From an uncultured SAR86 cluster bacterium (GTDB taxonomy: Bacteria; Pseudomonadota; Gammaproteobacteria; Magnimaribacterales; AG-339-G14), in contig CACPMT010000001.1 in the NCBI GenBank assembly GCA_902635045.1, positions 218,993 through 282,992 on the forward strand: DNA of 64,000 nucleotides. Direction: 5' to 3'. Made by a program: the position numbers and the translations under genes. Positions 1-8,473 of the stretch are shown here, piece by piece (positions within the stretch are counted from its first letter, which is position 1; every line of letters starts with the position of its first letter). Under the pieces are notes generated by a model. The model was not told the DNA's origin. It did not search any database and was given only the letters and a program-made list of their open reading frames with translations.

Positions 1-1
1 T

Positions 2-1633
2 CAGGCTAACGCAGAAAAAACCGCAATGAGTCTGCGAGATACAGGCTATACCTTAAATGCTTCAGTTTCAGATTTAGTAGATAATTCCATAGAAGCTGGA
101 GCTAAAAATATTTCTGTATTTTTAGACTTAGATAATGAGGGAGAAGTTATTTTTTATTTAGCCGATGATGGTTGTGGCATGGATAGAGATGGCTTGATAA
201 ATGCTATGACATATGGTGCAGCTGATAGAAAAAAAACCAGCAATCCTTCATTAGGAAAATTTGGTATGGGTTTGAAGACTGCGTCCACAGCTCATTGCAA
301 AAAAGTAGCTGTTGTTAGTAGAAATAAAAAAGGCGCTGAACCCTTAAGAATTACGATGGATTTAGATAATTACGCTAACTGGGAATGTGAATTGGATACG
401 CCAGAGCCTCATGAAATAGCATGGCTCGACCAGGTTGCAGAAAATAAATCGGGAACTATTGTAATTTGGAAGTCAGTAGATAGAGTACAAACAACTGGTA
501 ATAATAAAGAGTATTCTGACAAAACCAGCAAGTATGCATTCAGAAATATTGAAAAGAAAAGAGCAGAATTATCTGAACACCTAAACCTAGTTTTTTATAG
601 ATTTTTACAAGATTTCCGAGGTACTAAAAAGAGAGTCAATATTTCTTTGAATGGTGAAGATTTATTAGGGTGGGATCCATTTTGTGAAGACTTTGTTAAA
701 GCCAATGAAAAAGCTACTTTAAAGATAGCCTTTCAAGATTTAAGTACGTCAAAAATTCTCAAAGAAAACATAGATATTAGAGGCTATATTTTACCTAGGG
801 AGAAAGATACTAAAGACGATGAGAAACGAGCAAGACTTAAGATTGGAAATGAAAAACAGGGAATCTATGTTTTTAGAGAAGATCGCTTGCTTTCTTTACC
901 CAATCTTTTAGGCCTTGTAATGGAGCCACATGGGAGTCTTTTTAGAGCAGAAGTAAATATTGTTCCAGCTTTGGATGGTTTTTTTGAGGTAGATATCAAA
1001 AAATCTAGAATCGTCACTCCACTTGAGATCAAAAACGATCTCTTGGGAGGCGGCGGTAGAGCTGGAGTACTAGCTGCAACAAGAAGGGCTGCAGATAAAG
1101 CTTACAGAGGGCCAAAACAAAAAAAAATTGCAGGGCAGGCAGTAGATATCCATACCTCATCAAATACTTCAATAAAGGACGTTGTTTCAACGTTGGACAC
1201 TTCCACAATTTTAGATACTTCTGGGAAAAATAAAGCCGATATTAAAAACAAAGAGGGCGAGCAATCGGGTATTAAATTGGTCAGTTCTGAGGTGGAAAAA
1301 TCTGGTGAAGTTTATGTGCAACCAAGTGAGCAAGTCTCCAATAACTGTCTTTATGAGCCCGCGGCTTTGTCGGAATCAGATGTTAATCACAATGGGGTTA
1401 TTATTAATACCAAACATCCTTTTTATGAAAAGATTTACGTCAAATATAAAAAAGAGAAATTAATTGTAGAAGGTCTGGATGTTCTTCTTTATGCCCTTGC
1501 TCAAGCAGAGTTGAGTTATACAACTCCAGATATTCAAAGAAAGCTTGAAGATTTTCGTCATCTTGCTTCTAGAAATTTAGAAAGCCTGATGGATACTTTT
1601 CCTGAGCTTACAGACTCGGAAATTGAAGCTTAA
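2..1633 (+). CDS. MORC/MutL-like GHKL ATPase, 5' partial
   Basis: Predicted DNA-associated ATPase of the GHKL (gyrase/Hsp90/MutL) class. The Bergerat motifs are clear: N-box DLVDNSIEAG (residues 17-26 counted from the ATG at 26), G1 DDGCGMD (48-54) and G2 GKFGMGLKTAS (77-87). The 'SLRDTGY' just before the N-box is typical of prokaryotic MORC-like ATPases. The frame is open from base 2 and the family normally has more residues before the N-box, so the true start is probably outside the window and the ATG at 26 may be internal. The C-terminal half is charged, low-complexity (residues about 370-450), then an alpha-helical end. It leads an operon with HNH, SNF2, RmuC-like and methyltransferase genes, which points to DNA restriction. 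The ATPase class is certain; the defence role is inferred from context. Confidence 0.85.
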   Translation, partial: QANAEKTAMSLRDTGYTLNASVSDLVDNSIEAGAKNISVFLDLDNEGEVIFYLADDGCGMDRDGLINAMTYGAADRKKTSNPSLGKFGMGLKTASTAHCKKVAVVSRNKKGAEPLRITMDLDNYANWECELDTPEPHEIAWLDQVAENKSGTIVIWKSVDRVQTTGNNKEYSDKTSKYAFRNIEKKRAELSEHLNLVFYRFLQDFRGTKKRVNISLNGEDLLGWDPFCEDFVKANEKATLKIAFQDLSTSKILKENIDIRGYILPREKDTKDDEKRARLKIGNEKQGIYVFREDRLLSLPNLLGLVMEPHGSLFRAEVNIVPALDGFFEVDIKKSRIVTPLEIKNDLLGGGGRAGVLAATRRAADKAYRGPKQKKIAGQAVDIHTSSNTSIKDVVSTLDTSTILDTSGKNKADIKNKEGEQSGIKLVSSEVEKSGEVYVQPSEQVSNNCLYEPAALSESDVNHNGVIINTKHPFYEKIYVKYKKEKLIVEGLDVLLYALAQAELSYTTPDIQRKLEDFRHLASRNLESLMDTFPELTDSEIEA

Positions 1634-1638
1634 TTCTA

Positions 1639-2913
1639 ATGGAAATTGATCAATCAAAAATAAAACAAAGCCTTACTAGTTTTGGATTTAACCCTGCTAA
1701 TTTAAGCGTTATCAATAATCTTGAGGCTAAACCTAAATTGACTGCTCTCTTTGATTTTATTAGAAATAATCCTTTTAAAATTTCTTCTGAATTGGAACAC
1801 CTTAGGACAGTGACTACATTTTCTTTAGGAGATAAGTCAGTTCTGCTTTTAAGGCATCTTGAAACCTCTTCAAAAAATTGGAAAAAAAATTTTGAAGCCA
1901 TCGTAAAAGAGGTTTTCTCAGAGAGGGGTAAATTTGAGTTAATGATCAATGAAAAACAATCAATATATAAAAAAGAAGTTGTGTGGCCAAAAGAAAACTG
2001 GCGAAATTTAAGTTTCTCGATTGTATCTGATTACTTAGCTCTCAAGGAAGAAGGACTCAATCAAGAAGAAGTATCTCGTCAGATGCTTAGAGCAATTACC
2101 AGAATACTTTCGTTGATTATCTCTTTGGTCGATGAAAGAACTTATATTGATAAATTTTATAAAGAACTAACCGCAAACGACTTGGGTAAAACTGGCAGTC
2201 ATCAGGCAGGCATTGCCATCCCAAAAAGTAAGCATCTTTTTTTCGGGCTCATGGATGAAACTAAATTAAACCCAGACATGAAGCTAGATTTTTTTGATAA
2301 AAAAAATAATAAAAGACACAAACTTCGTTTCATTTACTACAACAATAAATTACATGGCGGCACTAGAAACGAATATCGTCTTTTATGGTTAAAAGAATTT
2401 TTAGAGGAAAACAATCCCTCTATCGGCGACGTCATTACTTTTGAGAGAAAATTCAAAGAAGGAGAAGATAAGCTTTTTATCTCTATAGCTAAGAAGGAAA
2501 CAATAAATTTAGCACTAGAAAAAGAAATGGAAATCTCCAATGAATTTTGGCTAGACCCTTCAGAAGCAAGCGGACAGGAATCTTTCAAAGAAGGCGAAAA
2601 GCTTCGCATTGAAGTCAACAGGTATGAACGCTCTCAGAAAAATAGGCTAATGGCTTTGGCTTTTCATGGCTACGACTGTTCCGTATGCGATTTAAATTTT
2701 GTCGATAAATACGGAGAACTAGGTAACGATTTTATTCATATTCATCACACAGTTCCTGTAAGTAAATTAAAGCCAAGTTATCAGTTAGACATAAAAAAAG
2801 ATTTGATCCCTGTATGCCCAAACTGTCATGCCATGTTGCACAAAGGAGATCATATGATTAAAAGACCTTTCACAGTAACAGAACTAAAAAAAAGGATGGC
2901 AAGCAATGCTTAA
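1639..2913 (+). CDS. HNH endonuclease with long N-terminal region
   Basis: Probable nuclease subunit of the island. The C-terminal 80 residues form an HNH domain with paired zinc cysteines: CSVC (about 349), IHIHHTVPVS (about 370) and CPNCHAMLH (about 396). The N-terminal ~180 residues are mainly helical and unrecognised. Between about residues 190 and 300 lies a stretch with 'NEYRLLWLKEFL' followed by 'GDVITF', which resembles the B3-like DNA-binding fold of EcoRII-N effector domains; this is a pattern match, not an alignment. Five bases separate it from the ATPase gene upstream and its last codons overlap the SNF2 gene, so it is translated within the same operon. Nuclease fold is confident; sequence or modification specificity is unknown. 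Confidence 0.85.
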   Translation: MEIDQSKIKQSLTSFGFNPANLSVINNLEAKPKLTALFDFIRNNPFKISSELEHLRTVTTFSLGDKSVLLLRHLETSSKNWKKNFEAIVKEVFSERGKFELMINEKQSIYKKEVVWPKENWRNLSFSIVSDYLALKEEGLNQEEVSRQMLRAITRILSLIISLVDERTYIDKFYKELTANDLGKTGSHQAGIAIPKSKHLFFGLMDETKLNPDMKLDFFDKKNNKRHKLRFIYYNNKLHGGTRNEYRLLWLKEFLEENNPSIGDVITFERKFKEGEDKLFISIAKKETINLALEKEMEISNEFWLDPSEASGQESFKEGEKLRIEVNRYERSQKNRLMALAFHGYDCSVCDLNFVDKYGELGNDFIHIHHTVPVSKLKPSYQLDIKKDLIPVCPNCHAMLHKGDHMIKRPFTVTELKKRMASNA

Positions 2914-4849
2914 TTGGGAAATTCAAAACAACAAAATAAGTTTTTCTGACGAAAAACAAAATCCGATGTCTTTAAACTTTAATGAGATTTATAACCTTGT
3001 ATATCCCAAAGATACCTCAGAAATAAAAACTGATATTAAGGACTTTGAAAAACTTAGCAAAATCGTTCAACCTGGCTGTAAATTTGAGCCGCTTAAAGTA
3101 GGTTTTAAACTCAATCCGAGTGACTATCCAATGTTTTCGTTAGATTATTTTGATGAAACTGATGATCAAAAAAAGATTCTAGGTTCTTTAGCGGAATACT
3201 TTGAAAGAGATCATGCAGTAACAGATAAATTAAAAGTTTTTTCTCTGCCCCAAAAAAACTTTGTACGTGATTTGTTTGAATCCGAAGGAATTGATCCCAA
3301 TCAACCTTTTGACCTCAGCGAGTATCTGAAACTTAAATCTTCAGAATTGGCAGCACAGATAGATTTTAGTGATTTTTCTGCCGATAACGAAGAAATGCTT
3401 AATGCAATCGATCAATCCAGTGAAAATATGACCTTCTTCACAAATGATCCCAATATTAAATTAAGAGACTATCAAACGACAGGTTTTAGATGGATGAAAA
3501 ACTTTGTCAATGCTGGAGTCGGTGTTGTGCTTGCCGATGAGATGGGGTTGGGTAAAACACTTCAAGTTATTCGATTGGTCTGCGATCGATTGGCAAAAGG
3601 CGAGCAACCCAGTCTGATTGTAGGGCCTTTATCTTTGATTGAAAATTGGAAAAGAGAATTTATGAAATTTACCGATGGCATTGATTTATACATTCACCAT
3701 GGTCCATACCGTGAATTGGAAACAGAAAAATTCAGAAATAAAAATTCACATGTAGTACTCACATCTTATGAGACTTTGCGCAGCGATGTGCATTTTTTAA
3801 AACAATTTGATTGGGATTTGGTCATTTTGGATGAAGCTCATAGCATAAAAAATCCCACTTCCCAAAGATCTCTGTCTGCGAGAGATATCAACAAAAAAGC
3901 AGGCATTGCGATTACTGGTACGCCTTTTGAACATCGCCTAACAGACTTGTGGACGATTTATGATTTCGTTCAACCCGGCCATCTTGGGTCCTTGGAAGAA
4001 TTTAATGAAAATTATGACAACTCTATTTTAGGTGGAGAGGCACTAGCGGATAAAACCGCTTCGCTCATGTTGAGAAGAAAAACCAAAGATGTCGCTAAGG
4101 ATTTACCTGAATTAGTCATAAACCCAATTCCAATTGAGATGTCTCAAACTGCAAAGATGATTTATGAGAAGACTAGGACGGGCATTCACGGAGCCATTGG
4201 CGATGACCGTTTACCAAATTTTGCTGATCTAGTTCCCTTGAGACAGATATGTTCGCATCCCGAACTAGATGCCTTCAAAAAAGGAGAGCCCTTAAATCCT
4301 ATTGCAAACAGTCATAAATACGAAAGATTGGTTGAAATCTTAACGCAATCAGAAAATCAAAAATCCATAATTTTCACTCAATGGATCCCCATGATAAATC
4401 TGATGTCCCAGGACTTAGGTAAAAGATTTAAAAACCACTTCATAGGCAGCATTACTGGAGATGTTGATCAAAAAGATCGGCAAAAAATTATAGACAAATT
4501 TTCTGATTACGATGGGGGCGGTATTTTAATTTTGAATTATCAAGTTGGTGCAACGGGCTTAAATATTCAAGCAGCAGATAATGTCATTTTATATTCACCA
4601 GACTGGGGGCCGGCAACAGAAGACCAAGCTATAAAAAGAGCCCATCGAATTGGCCGTAAGGATCCTGTTAAAGTTTATAAGCTTTTTTATGCTCATACTT
4701 TGGAAGAAGTGATGTATGAAATGATTGAGAAGAAGAGAGCAATTGGTGATGCAGCAGTTTTAGAAAACTCTGGAGAAGACTCTAGCTCAGCTTTAATTGA
4801 ATATTTAGGTGGTAAACAACTCTTAAGTGTTACGCCAATGGAGGATTAG
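2906..4849 (+). CDS. SNF2-family helicase/translocase
   Basis: Superfamily II double-stranded DNA translocase. Visible motifs: I LADEMGLGKTLQ (about residue 210), II DEAH in ILDEAHSIKN (about 307), III TGTPFEHRLTDLW (about 337), V GATGLNIQAADNVI, and VI QAIKRAHRIGR (about 573). The first ~180 residues before the helicase core are not recognised. The start is supported by AGGA nine bases upstream and an 8-base overlap with the HNH gene. In restriction-type systems SNF2 motors move along DNA and couple recognition to cleavage; with the adjacent MORC ATPase and nucleases this is the likely role, by inference. A stand-alone chromatin-type or RapA-like function is less likely given the operon. Confidence 0.92.
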   Translation: MLNWEIQNNKISFSDEKQNPMSLNFNEIYNLVYPKDTSEIKTDIKDFEKLSKIVQPGCKFEPLKVGFKLNPSDYPMFSLDYFDETDDQKKILGSLAEYFERDHAVTDKLKVFSLPQKNFVRDLFESEGIDPNQPFDLSEYLKLKSSELAAQIDFSDFSADNEEMLNAIDQSSENMTFFTNDPNIKLRDYQTTGFRWMKNFVNAGVGVVLADEMGLGKTLQVIRLVCDRLAKGEQPSLIVGPLSLIENWKREFMKFTDGIDLYIHHGPYRELETEKFRNKNSHVVLTSYETLRSDVHFLKQFDWDLVILDEAHSIKNPTSQRSLSARDINKKAGIAITGTPFEHRLTDLWTIYDFVQPGHLGSLEEFNENYDNSILGGEALADKTASLMLRRKTKDVAKDLPELVINPIPIEMSQTAKMIYEKTRTGIHGAIGDDRLPNFADLVPLRQICSHPELDAFKKGEPLNPIANSHKYERLVEILTQSENQKSIIFTQWIPMINLMSQDLGKRFKNHFIGSITGDVDQKDRQKIIDKFSDYDGGGILILNYQVGATGLNIQAADNVILYSPDWGPATEDQAIKRAHRIGRKDPVKVYKLFYAHTLEEVMYEMIEKKRAIGDAAVLENSGEDSSSALIEYLGGKQLLSVTPMED

Positions 4850-4853
4850 TATT

Positions 4854-5900
4854 ATGAATATGTTAGTTATTGCAAGTGCTTTTGCTTTTCTTTTAGGTTC
4901 AATTCTTGGTTTTGGCATAGCTTTTTATTTTTTTTATATCAGATCTAATCCAATTTCAGAAGAAATAGAATCTGAGGAAGAATCTTTTACTGAAGAGATA
5001 ACTCTTAAAGATGTTTACGATAAAGTTGTCAAAAGTGAAGAGAATACTGATGAGTTAGGAAGTCAAATTAATTCCATTTATAAAAGTTTTACTTCGCCTA
5101 TCGAACAAGGGCAACATGGAGAGGATCTGCTTAAACTCATTTTTGAGGGCAGTGGTTTAATTGAAGGCGAACAATATATTTACAACCGAGGTACTTCCGA
5201 GGGCAGGCCAGATTACATTGTAAAACTTCCTAACAAGGGAGCAGTTATAGTTGATGCAAAATTCAACTCTAGAAATTTCACAAGAGCATATGAAACAGAT
5301 GATTTAGATGAGCGAGAGAGTCTTTTTGAGCAGTCCGCAAACGATGTAGAAAAAACTGCCAAAGAATTATCCAGCAGAACTTACACAGATATTGAAGGCA
5401 TTGATACTGCAGAAATGATCTTTATGTTTTTACCTAATGATAATATCTATGCAAATGCTGTAAATAAGAAAGAAAATCTATTGGAACAGTGCTACAAAGG
5501 CTTTCCGGTTGGAAAGCAATCAAATAAAACGCCAATAATTCTAGTTACTCCCAGTTCGTTAACCTCAAGCCTAAAAGTAGTATCAATGATGTGGAAAGAA
5601 AGGAATCTTTATAGAAATATCTCAGATGTAAAAAAATCCTTAAAAAAATTGCATCAAGGTTTTAAAACTTTTAACCAAAACTTTGTAAAAGGCGGAAAAG
5701 ATTTACTCAGCGCAAGTGATAGCTTCAGAAAGGTATATAGTAAATTTAGCTCACTCAGTGACGAGGTACAAGCAGTCGAGGAAACTATTGATGTCGTTCC
5801 TATAGATGATTTAGATGACAGTAAATTTATGACACATAAAACACAAAAACCCTTATCCGCAGCAGATATTGAAAAGCTCGAGGATAAAGTTGAAACATAA
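4854..5900 (+). CDS. RmuC-like PD-(D/E)XK protein, membrane-anchored
   Basis: Relative of the RmuC family, whose core is a PD-(D/E)XK nuclease fold. One strongly hydrophobic N-terminal helix (LVIASAFAFLLGSILGFGIA) predicts an inner-membrane anchor with the catalytic part in the cytoplasm. Candidate active-site residues are RPDYIV (about 116) and VDAKF (about 131), matching the family's PDFVV...DSK pattern. The C-terminal ~100 residues look helical. The ORF track starts at a GTG at 4827, but GGAGG at 4840-4844 is placed for the ATG at 4854, four bases after the SNF2 stop. Housekeeping RmuC limits rearrangements; here the gene sits inside a restriction-like operon, so a role as the system's membrane-bound nuclease is possible. 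Confidence 0.82.
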   Translation: MNMLVIASAFAFLLGSILGFGIAFYFFYIRSNPISEEIESEEESFTEEITLKDVYDKVVKSEENTDELGSQINSIYKSFTSPIEQGQHGEDLLKLIFEGSGLIEGEQYIYNRGTSEGRPDYIVKLPNKGAVIVDAKFNSRNFTRAYETDDLDERESLFEQSANDVEKTAKELSSRTYTDIEGIDTAEMIFMFLPNDNIYANAVNKKENLLEQCYKGFPVGKQSNKTPIILVTPSSLTSSLKVVSMMWKERNLYRNISDVKKSLKKLHQGFKTFNQNFVKGGKDLLSASDSFRKVYSKFSSLSDEVQAVEETIDVVPIDDLDDSKFMTHKTQKPLSAADIEKLEDKVET

Positions 5901-6816
5901 GTTTACCTTTATCGATCTTTTTGCGGGTATTGGAGGGATGCGAATTCCTTTAGAAGAACTTGGCGGAAAATGTGTTTTTTCTTCTGAGATCGATAAGTAT
6001 TGTATTCAGTCTTATAAAGCAAATTTTGAAGAAGAACCTCATGGCGACATCACTCAAATAGATGAGAAGAATATTCCTAAACATACTATTTTAGTTGCTG
6101 GATTTCCTTGTCAGGCTTTTTCTCATGCAGGATTAAAAAAAGGATTTCAAGACACTCGCGGTACTCTGTTCTTTGATATAGCAAGAATCCTCAAGCATAA
6201 AAAACCAGAGGCTTTTTTACTAGAAAACGTTAAAGGCTTAAGAGGGCATGATAAAGGGAAGACTTTAAACATAATCATTAAAACTCTCAATGAATTAGGT
6301 TATCAAAGCATAAATTTAGAAGTTCTTAATTCAAAAAACTTTGGATTACCGCAAAACAGAGAAAGAATTTTTATTGTAGGTTTTAAAAAATATTCAATTT
6401 TTAATTTTCCCCAGCCACTAAATAAGAAGACTAGACTCGGAACAATTCTTCACAAAAATGCAGCAAGGAAACTTACAATTTCTGACAAATTGTGGGATAG
6501 CCATCAAAAACGAAAGCAAAAAAATAAAGTCTTAGGTAGAGGGTTTGGCTATTCCAGTTTTAATAGAGATGCAGAATACACTAGTACAATTTCAGCTCGT
6601 TACTATAAAGACGGGTCAGAAATTCTAATTGAACAAAAAAACAAAAATCCAAGAATGTTATCTCCAAGAGAGGCAGCTAGACTTCAAGGGTTTCCTGAAA
6701 GTTTTAAAATTGTAGTAAGTAATCTACAAGCCTATAAGCAGTTTGGAAATTCTGTTTCTGTTCCTGTTATCAGAGAAATCGCTAAGGAGATTCTCGTTAC
6801 TCTTAATATTAAGTGA
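5890..6816 (+). CDS. DNA (cytosine-5)-methyltransferase
   Basis: Transfers methyl from SAM to C5 of cytosine in a target sequence. All core motifs are present: I FIDLFAGIGGMR, IV GFPCQAFSHAG with the catalytic Cys, VI LENVKGL, VIII QNRERIFIVGF, IX ARLQGFPESF and X QFGNSVSVPV. The region between VIII and IX that holds the target-recognition domain is short. The track begins at TTG 5869, but GAGG at 5880-5883 lies six bases before TTG 5890, which fits better and gives about 308 residues; either way a non-ATG start overlaps the RmuC-like gene. In this operon it would mark self DNA, or create the mark that is recognised. No target site can be read from the sequence. Confidence 0.93.
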   Translation: MKHKFTFIDLFAGIGGMRIPLEELGGKCVFSSEIDKYCIQSYKANFEEEPHGDITQIDEKNIPKHTILVAGFPCQAFSHAGLKKGFQDTRGTLFFDIARILKHKKPEAFLLENVKGLRGHDKGKTLNIIIKTLNELGYQSINLEVLNSKNFGLPQNRERIFIVGFKKYSIFNFPQPLNKKTRLGTILHKNAARKLTISDKLWDSHQKRKQKNKVLGRGFGYSSFNRDAEYTSTISARYYKDGSEILIEQKNKNPRMLSPREAARLQGFPESFKIVVSNLQAYKQFGNSVSVPVIREIAKEILVTLNIK

Positions 6817-6817
6817 A

Positions 6818-7387
6818 ATGTCTTACACCAGAAAATGTAATGAATGCGGGCAACTAATTAGCCTGCGAGAAATGCCAGGGGGACAATGGGTGGCTTTTGA
6901 TATAGGAACTGATAAACCGCATAAACATTTTAAAGAAAATAAAATAAATTCAAAGAATTCTTTTCCCCAAGAAAAAATAAAAAAAATTAACGAAGTAAGA
7001 TCAGATATTAAAAATGCAATATCAAGAAGCCAAATAATAAAGATAGCTTATTTAGATAAGAAAGGAACTGTCACAGAAAGAGAAATTTTTCCAATTAACG
7101 TTATACAAGATGGAGATATAAGAAAATTGTCGGCATATTGTACTTTGAGAAATTCTTCAAGAATATTTATAGTCGAAAATATTTTAAATTCAGAACTTGC
7201 AGGAAGTATGCCGAATTGGTTTCGAGAAAGGTCAGAAATTTTATCTTCAGATGAAAAGATTGAAAGCTCTAAAAATGAATATAATTCTGATATAGGCGAT
7301 CTTGACGACTTCTTTTCGACAATCAAAAATATGTTTAAGCTCTTTGGAATTATTATTTTATTAATTTTTATTGCAAGCTTTTTTTAA
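6818..7387 (+). CDS. Zinc-ribbon/WYL-like protein with C-terminal TM helix
   Basis: Small last gene of the operon. The ATG at 6818 (one base after the methyltransferase stop) is preferred to the upstream 6743 codon, which lies inside that gene. Order of parts: an N-terminal CNECGQ knuckle followed by PHKH, a likely zinc site; a WYL-like segment (about 65-130: 'IKIAYLDKKG', 'REIFPINVI', 'LSAYCTLRNSSRIFIVENI'); a polar linker; and a hydrophobic C-terminal helix (LFGIIILLIFIASFF) that would anchor it in the membrane. WYL domains sense ligands or nucleic acid in defence regulators. A tail-anchored WYL protein without an HTH cannot be a simple repressor; it may be a sensor or effector partner. Function is unknown. 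Confidence 0.75.
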   Translation: MSYTRKCNECGQLISLREMPGGQWVAFDIGTDKPHKHFKENKINSKNSFPQEKIKKINEVRSDIKNAISRSQIIKIAYLDKKGTVTEREIFPINVIQDGDIRKLSAYCTLRNSSRIFIVENILNSELAGSMPNWFRERSEILSSDEKIESSKNEYNSDIGDLDDFFSTIKNMFKLFGIIILLIFIASFF

Positions 7388-8382
7388 AAATATTTTTCTG
7401 TTAGATCACTTGCTAGTTTTTTAAATTTGTCCCTAAGTTTCTTTGGTTCCAATATTTCAACATCTGCACCAAAACTTTTGAGCCATTGCTCAAACTGTAA
7501 AGTATCCGTCATTCTGGCAGAAACTAATAATCTGCCATCAATCTTCTTTTCTATTTTTTGTGTTCCATTTAGAGGAGTTTCCATTAAATGAGCTGCTGCG
7601 GTGAAGTCAAATAAGGCTTTAAAAGTATAAAGTTTCTTTGAATATTCAAAACTTAAGTTATTGGTATGGGTAAATTCATCTAAATCAAAATCCTTAGGTT
7701 CACGTATTTTTTCATCAAGAATTTCTACACTTTCGAAGCGGTGAAGGGGCAAGTATCTTGGGTTCTCTTTGTCTTCATCCATCATGCAAATCAGGTAATT
7801 AATGCTACCTTTCATGACTAACCCTAAAGGATGAATATGTCTTAGGCTTGATTTAGTATCTCCACGTTTTCGATAAAGGGCTCTAATTTGTTGCCCTTCG
7901 AAGGTTGCTTTATATAAAGCTTGTTCAGCCGATTTATTAAGAATTGGGTTCTTAAAACGCAACATCTCAGGCAAGACTCTAACTCGGTTGCGCCAGCGGT
8001 TAATCAATCTAGGGCTCGTGTCTTTTAAGACATTGTTGGCTCGCTTAAAAAAATATCCAATTCTTTTGAAACTTGCCTTTGGCATGATGGGTTCTAAATA
8101 CTGTTCTGCCAAAGAAATAGTTAATGCCTCTATTGGATCCATTGCAGGAGCTTGAATCCCTAAGCCCTCTTCAGTCCAGGACCAGCCATAAGGTTTGTCT
8201 CGGTCATCACAGATCAAAGGCAAAACCCTTTCCAAAGAAACTAAATCTCTTTGTATGGTGCGTTCGTCTACGTCATATCCACGATCGCTCAATTGCTCTT
8301 TCAATTTCTTGGTATAAGTTTTTCTTGGTGCCCGAGGGATTAGCTCCAACATGGATATTTGTCTCAAGGTAGGATTACTCAT
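7384..8382 (-). CDS. HTH-WYL transcriptional regulator (YafY-type)
   Basis: Predicted DNA-binding regulator. An N-terminal helix-turn-helix (about residues 1-60, with 'ERTIQRDLVSLER') is followed by a WYL domain (about 150-230: 'QQIRALYRKRG', 'HIHPLGLVMKGSINYLICM', 'YLPLHRFESVEIL') and a C-terminal WCX-like extension. It converges on the defence-like operon with a 4-base overlap of stop codons. WYL-HTH proteins such as BrxR and CapW repress phage-defence operons; by analogy this may control the neighbouring island and itself. A perfect inverted repeat lies 36 bases upstream of its start. Whether it also acts upstream of the MORC gene cannot be seen because that promoter is outside the window. 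Confidence 0.9.
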   Translation of the reverse strand: MSNPTLRQISMLELIPRAPRKTYTKKLKEQLSDRGYDVDERTIQRDLVSLERVLPLICDDRDKPYGWSWTEEGLGIQAPAMDPIEALTISLAEQYLEPIMPKASFKRIGYFFKRANNVLKDTSPRLINRWRNRVRVLPEMLRFKNPILNKSAEQALYKATFEGQQIRALYRKRGDTKSSLRHIHPLGLVMKGSINYLICMMDEDKENPRYLPLHRFESVEILDEKIREPKDFDLDEFTHTNNLSFEYSKKLYTFKALFDFTAAAHLMETPLNGTQKIEKKIDGRLLVSARMTDTLQFEQWLKSFGADVEILEPKKLRDKFKKLASDLTEKYF

Positions 8383-8417
8383 AGTGCTCTCTTAATTATT
8401 TAATCTTAACTTTCCAC

Positions 8418-8436
8418 AGCGACATAATCTGTCGCT
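8418..8436. promoter_or_regulatory. Candidate operator: perfect 7-bp inverted repeat
   Basis: AGCGACA-taatc-TGTCGCT: seven-base perfect arms around a five-base spacer, in the 91-bp divergent gap between the WYL regulator and the plus-strand small membrane gene. Position and symmetry fit a dimeric HTH regulator binding its own promoter. The assignment to the WYL protein is inference. A TATAGT at 8446-8451 could be a -10 box for the rightward gene. Confidence 0.45.
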
Positions 8437-8473
8437 TCTTGTAACTATAGTACGCCGCTTTCTAAAAATAAAT

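Noticed and set aside
2-8382. Assignment of the island to DISARM
   Set aside because: DISARM also has a helicase and a cytosine methyltransferase, but no drmB (DUF1998) or PLD nuclease drmC is present and the helicase here is SNF2 next to a MORC ATPase.
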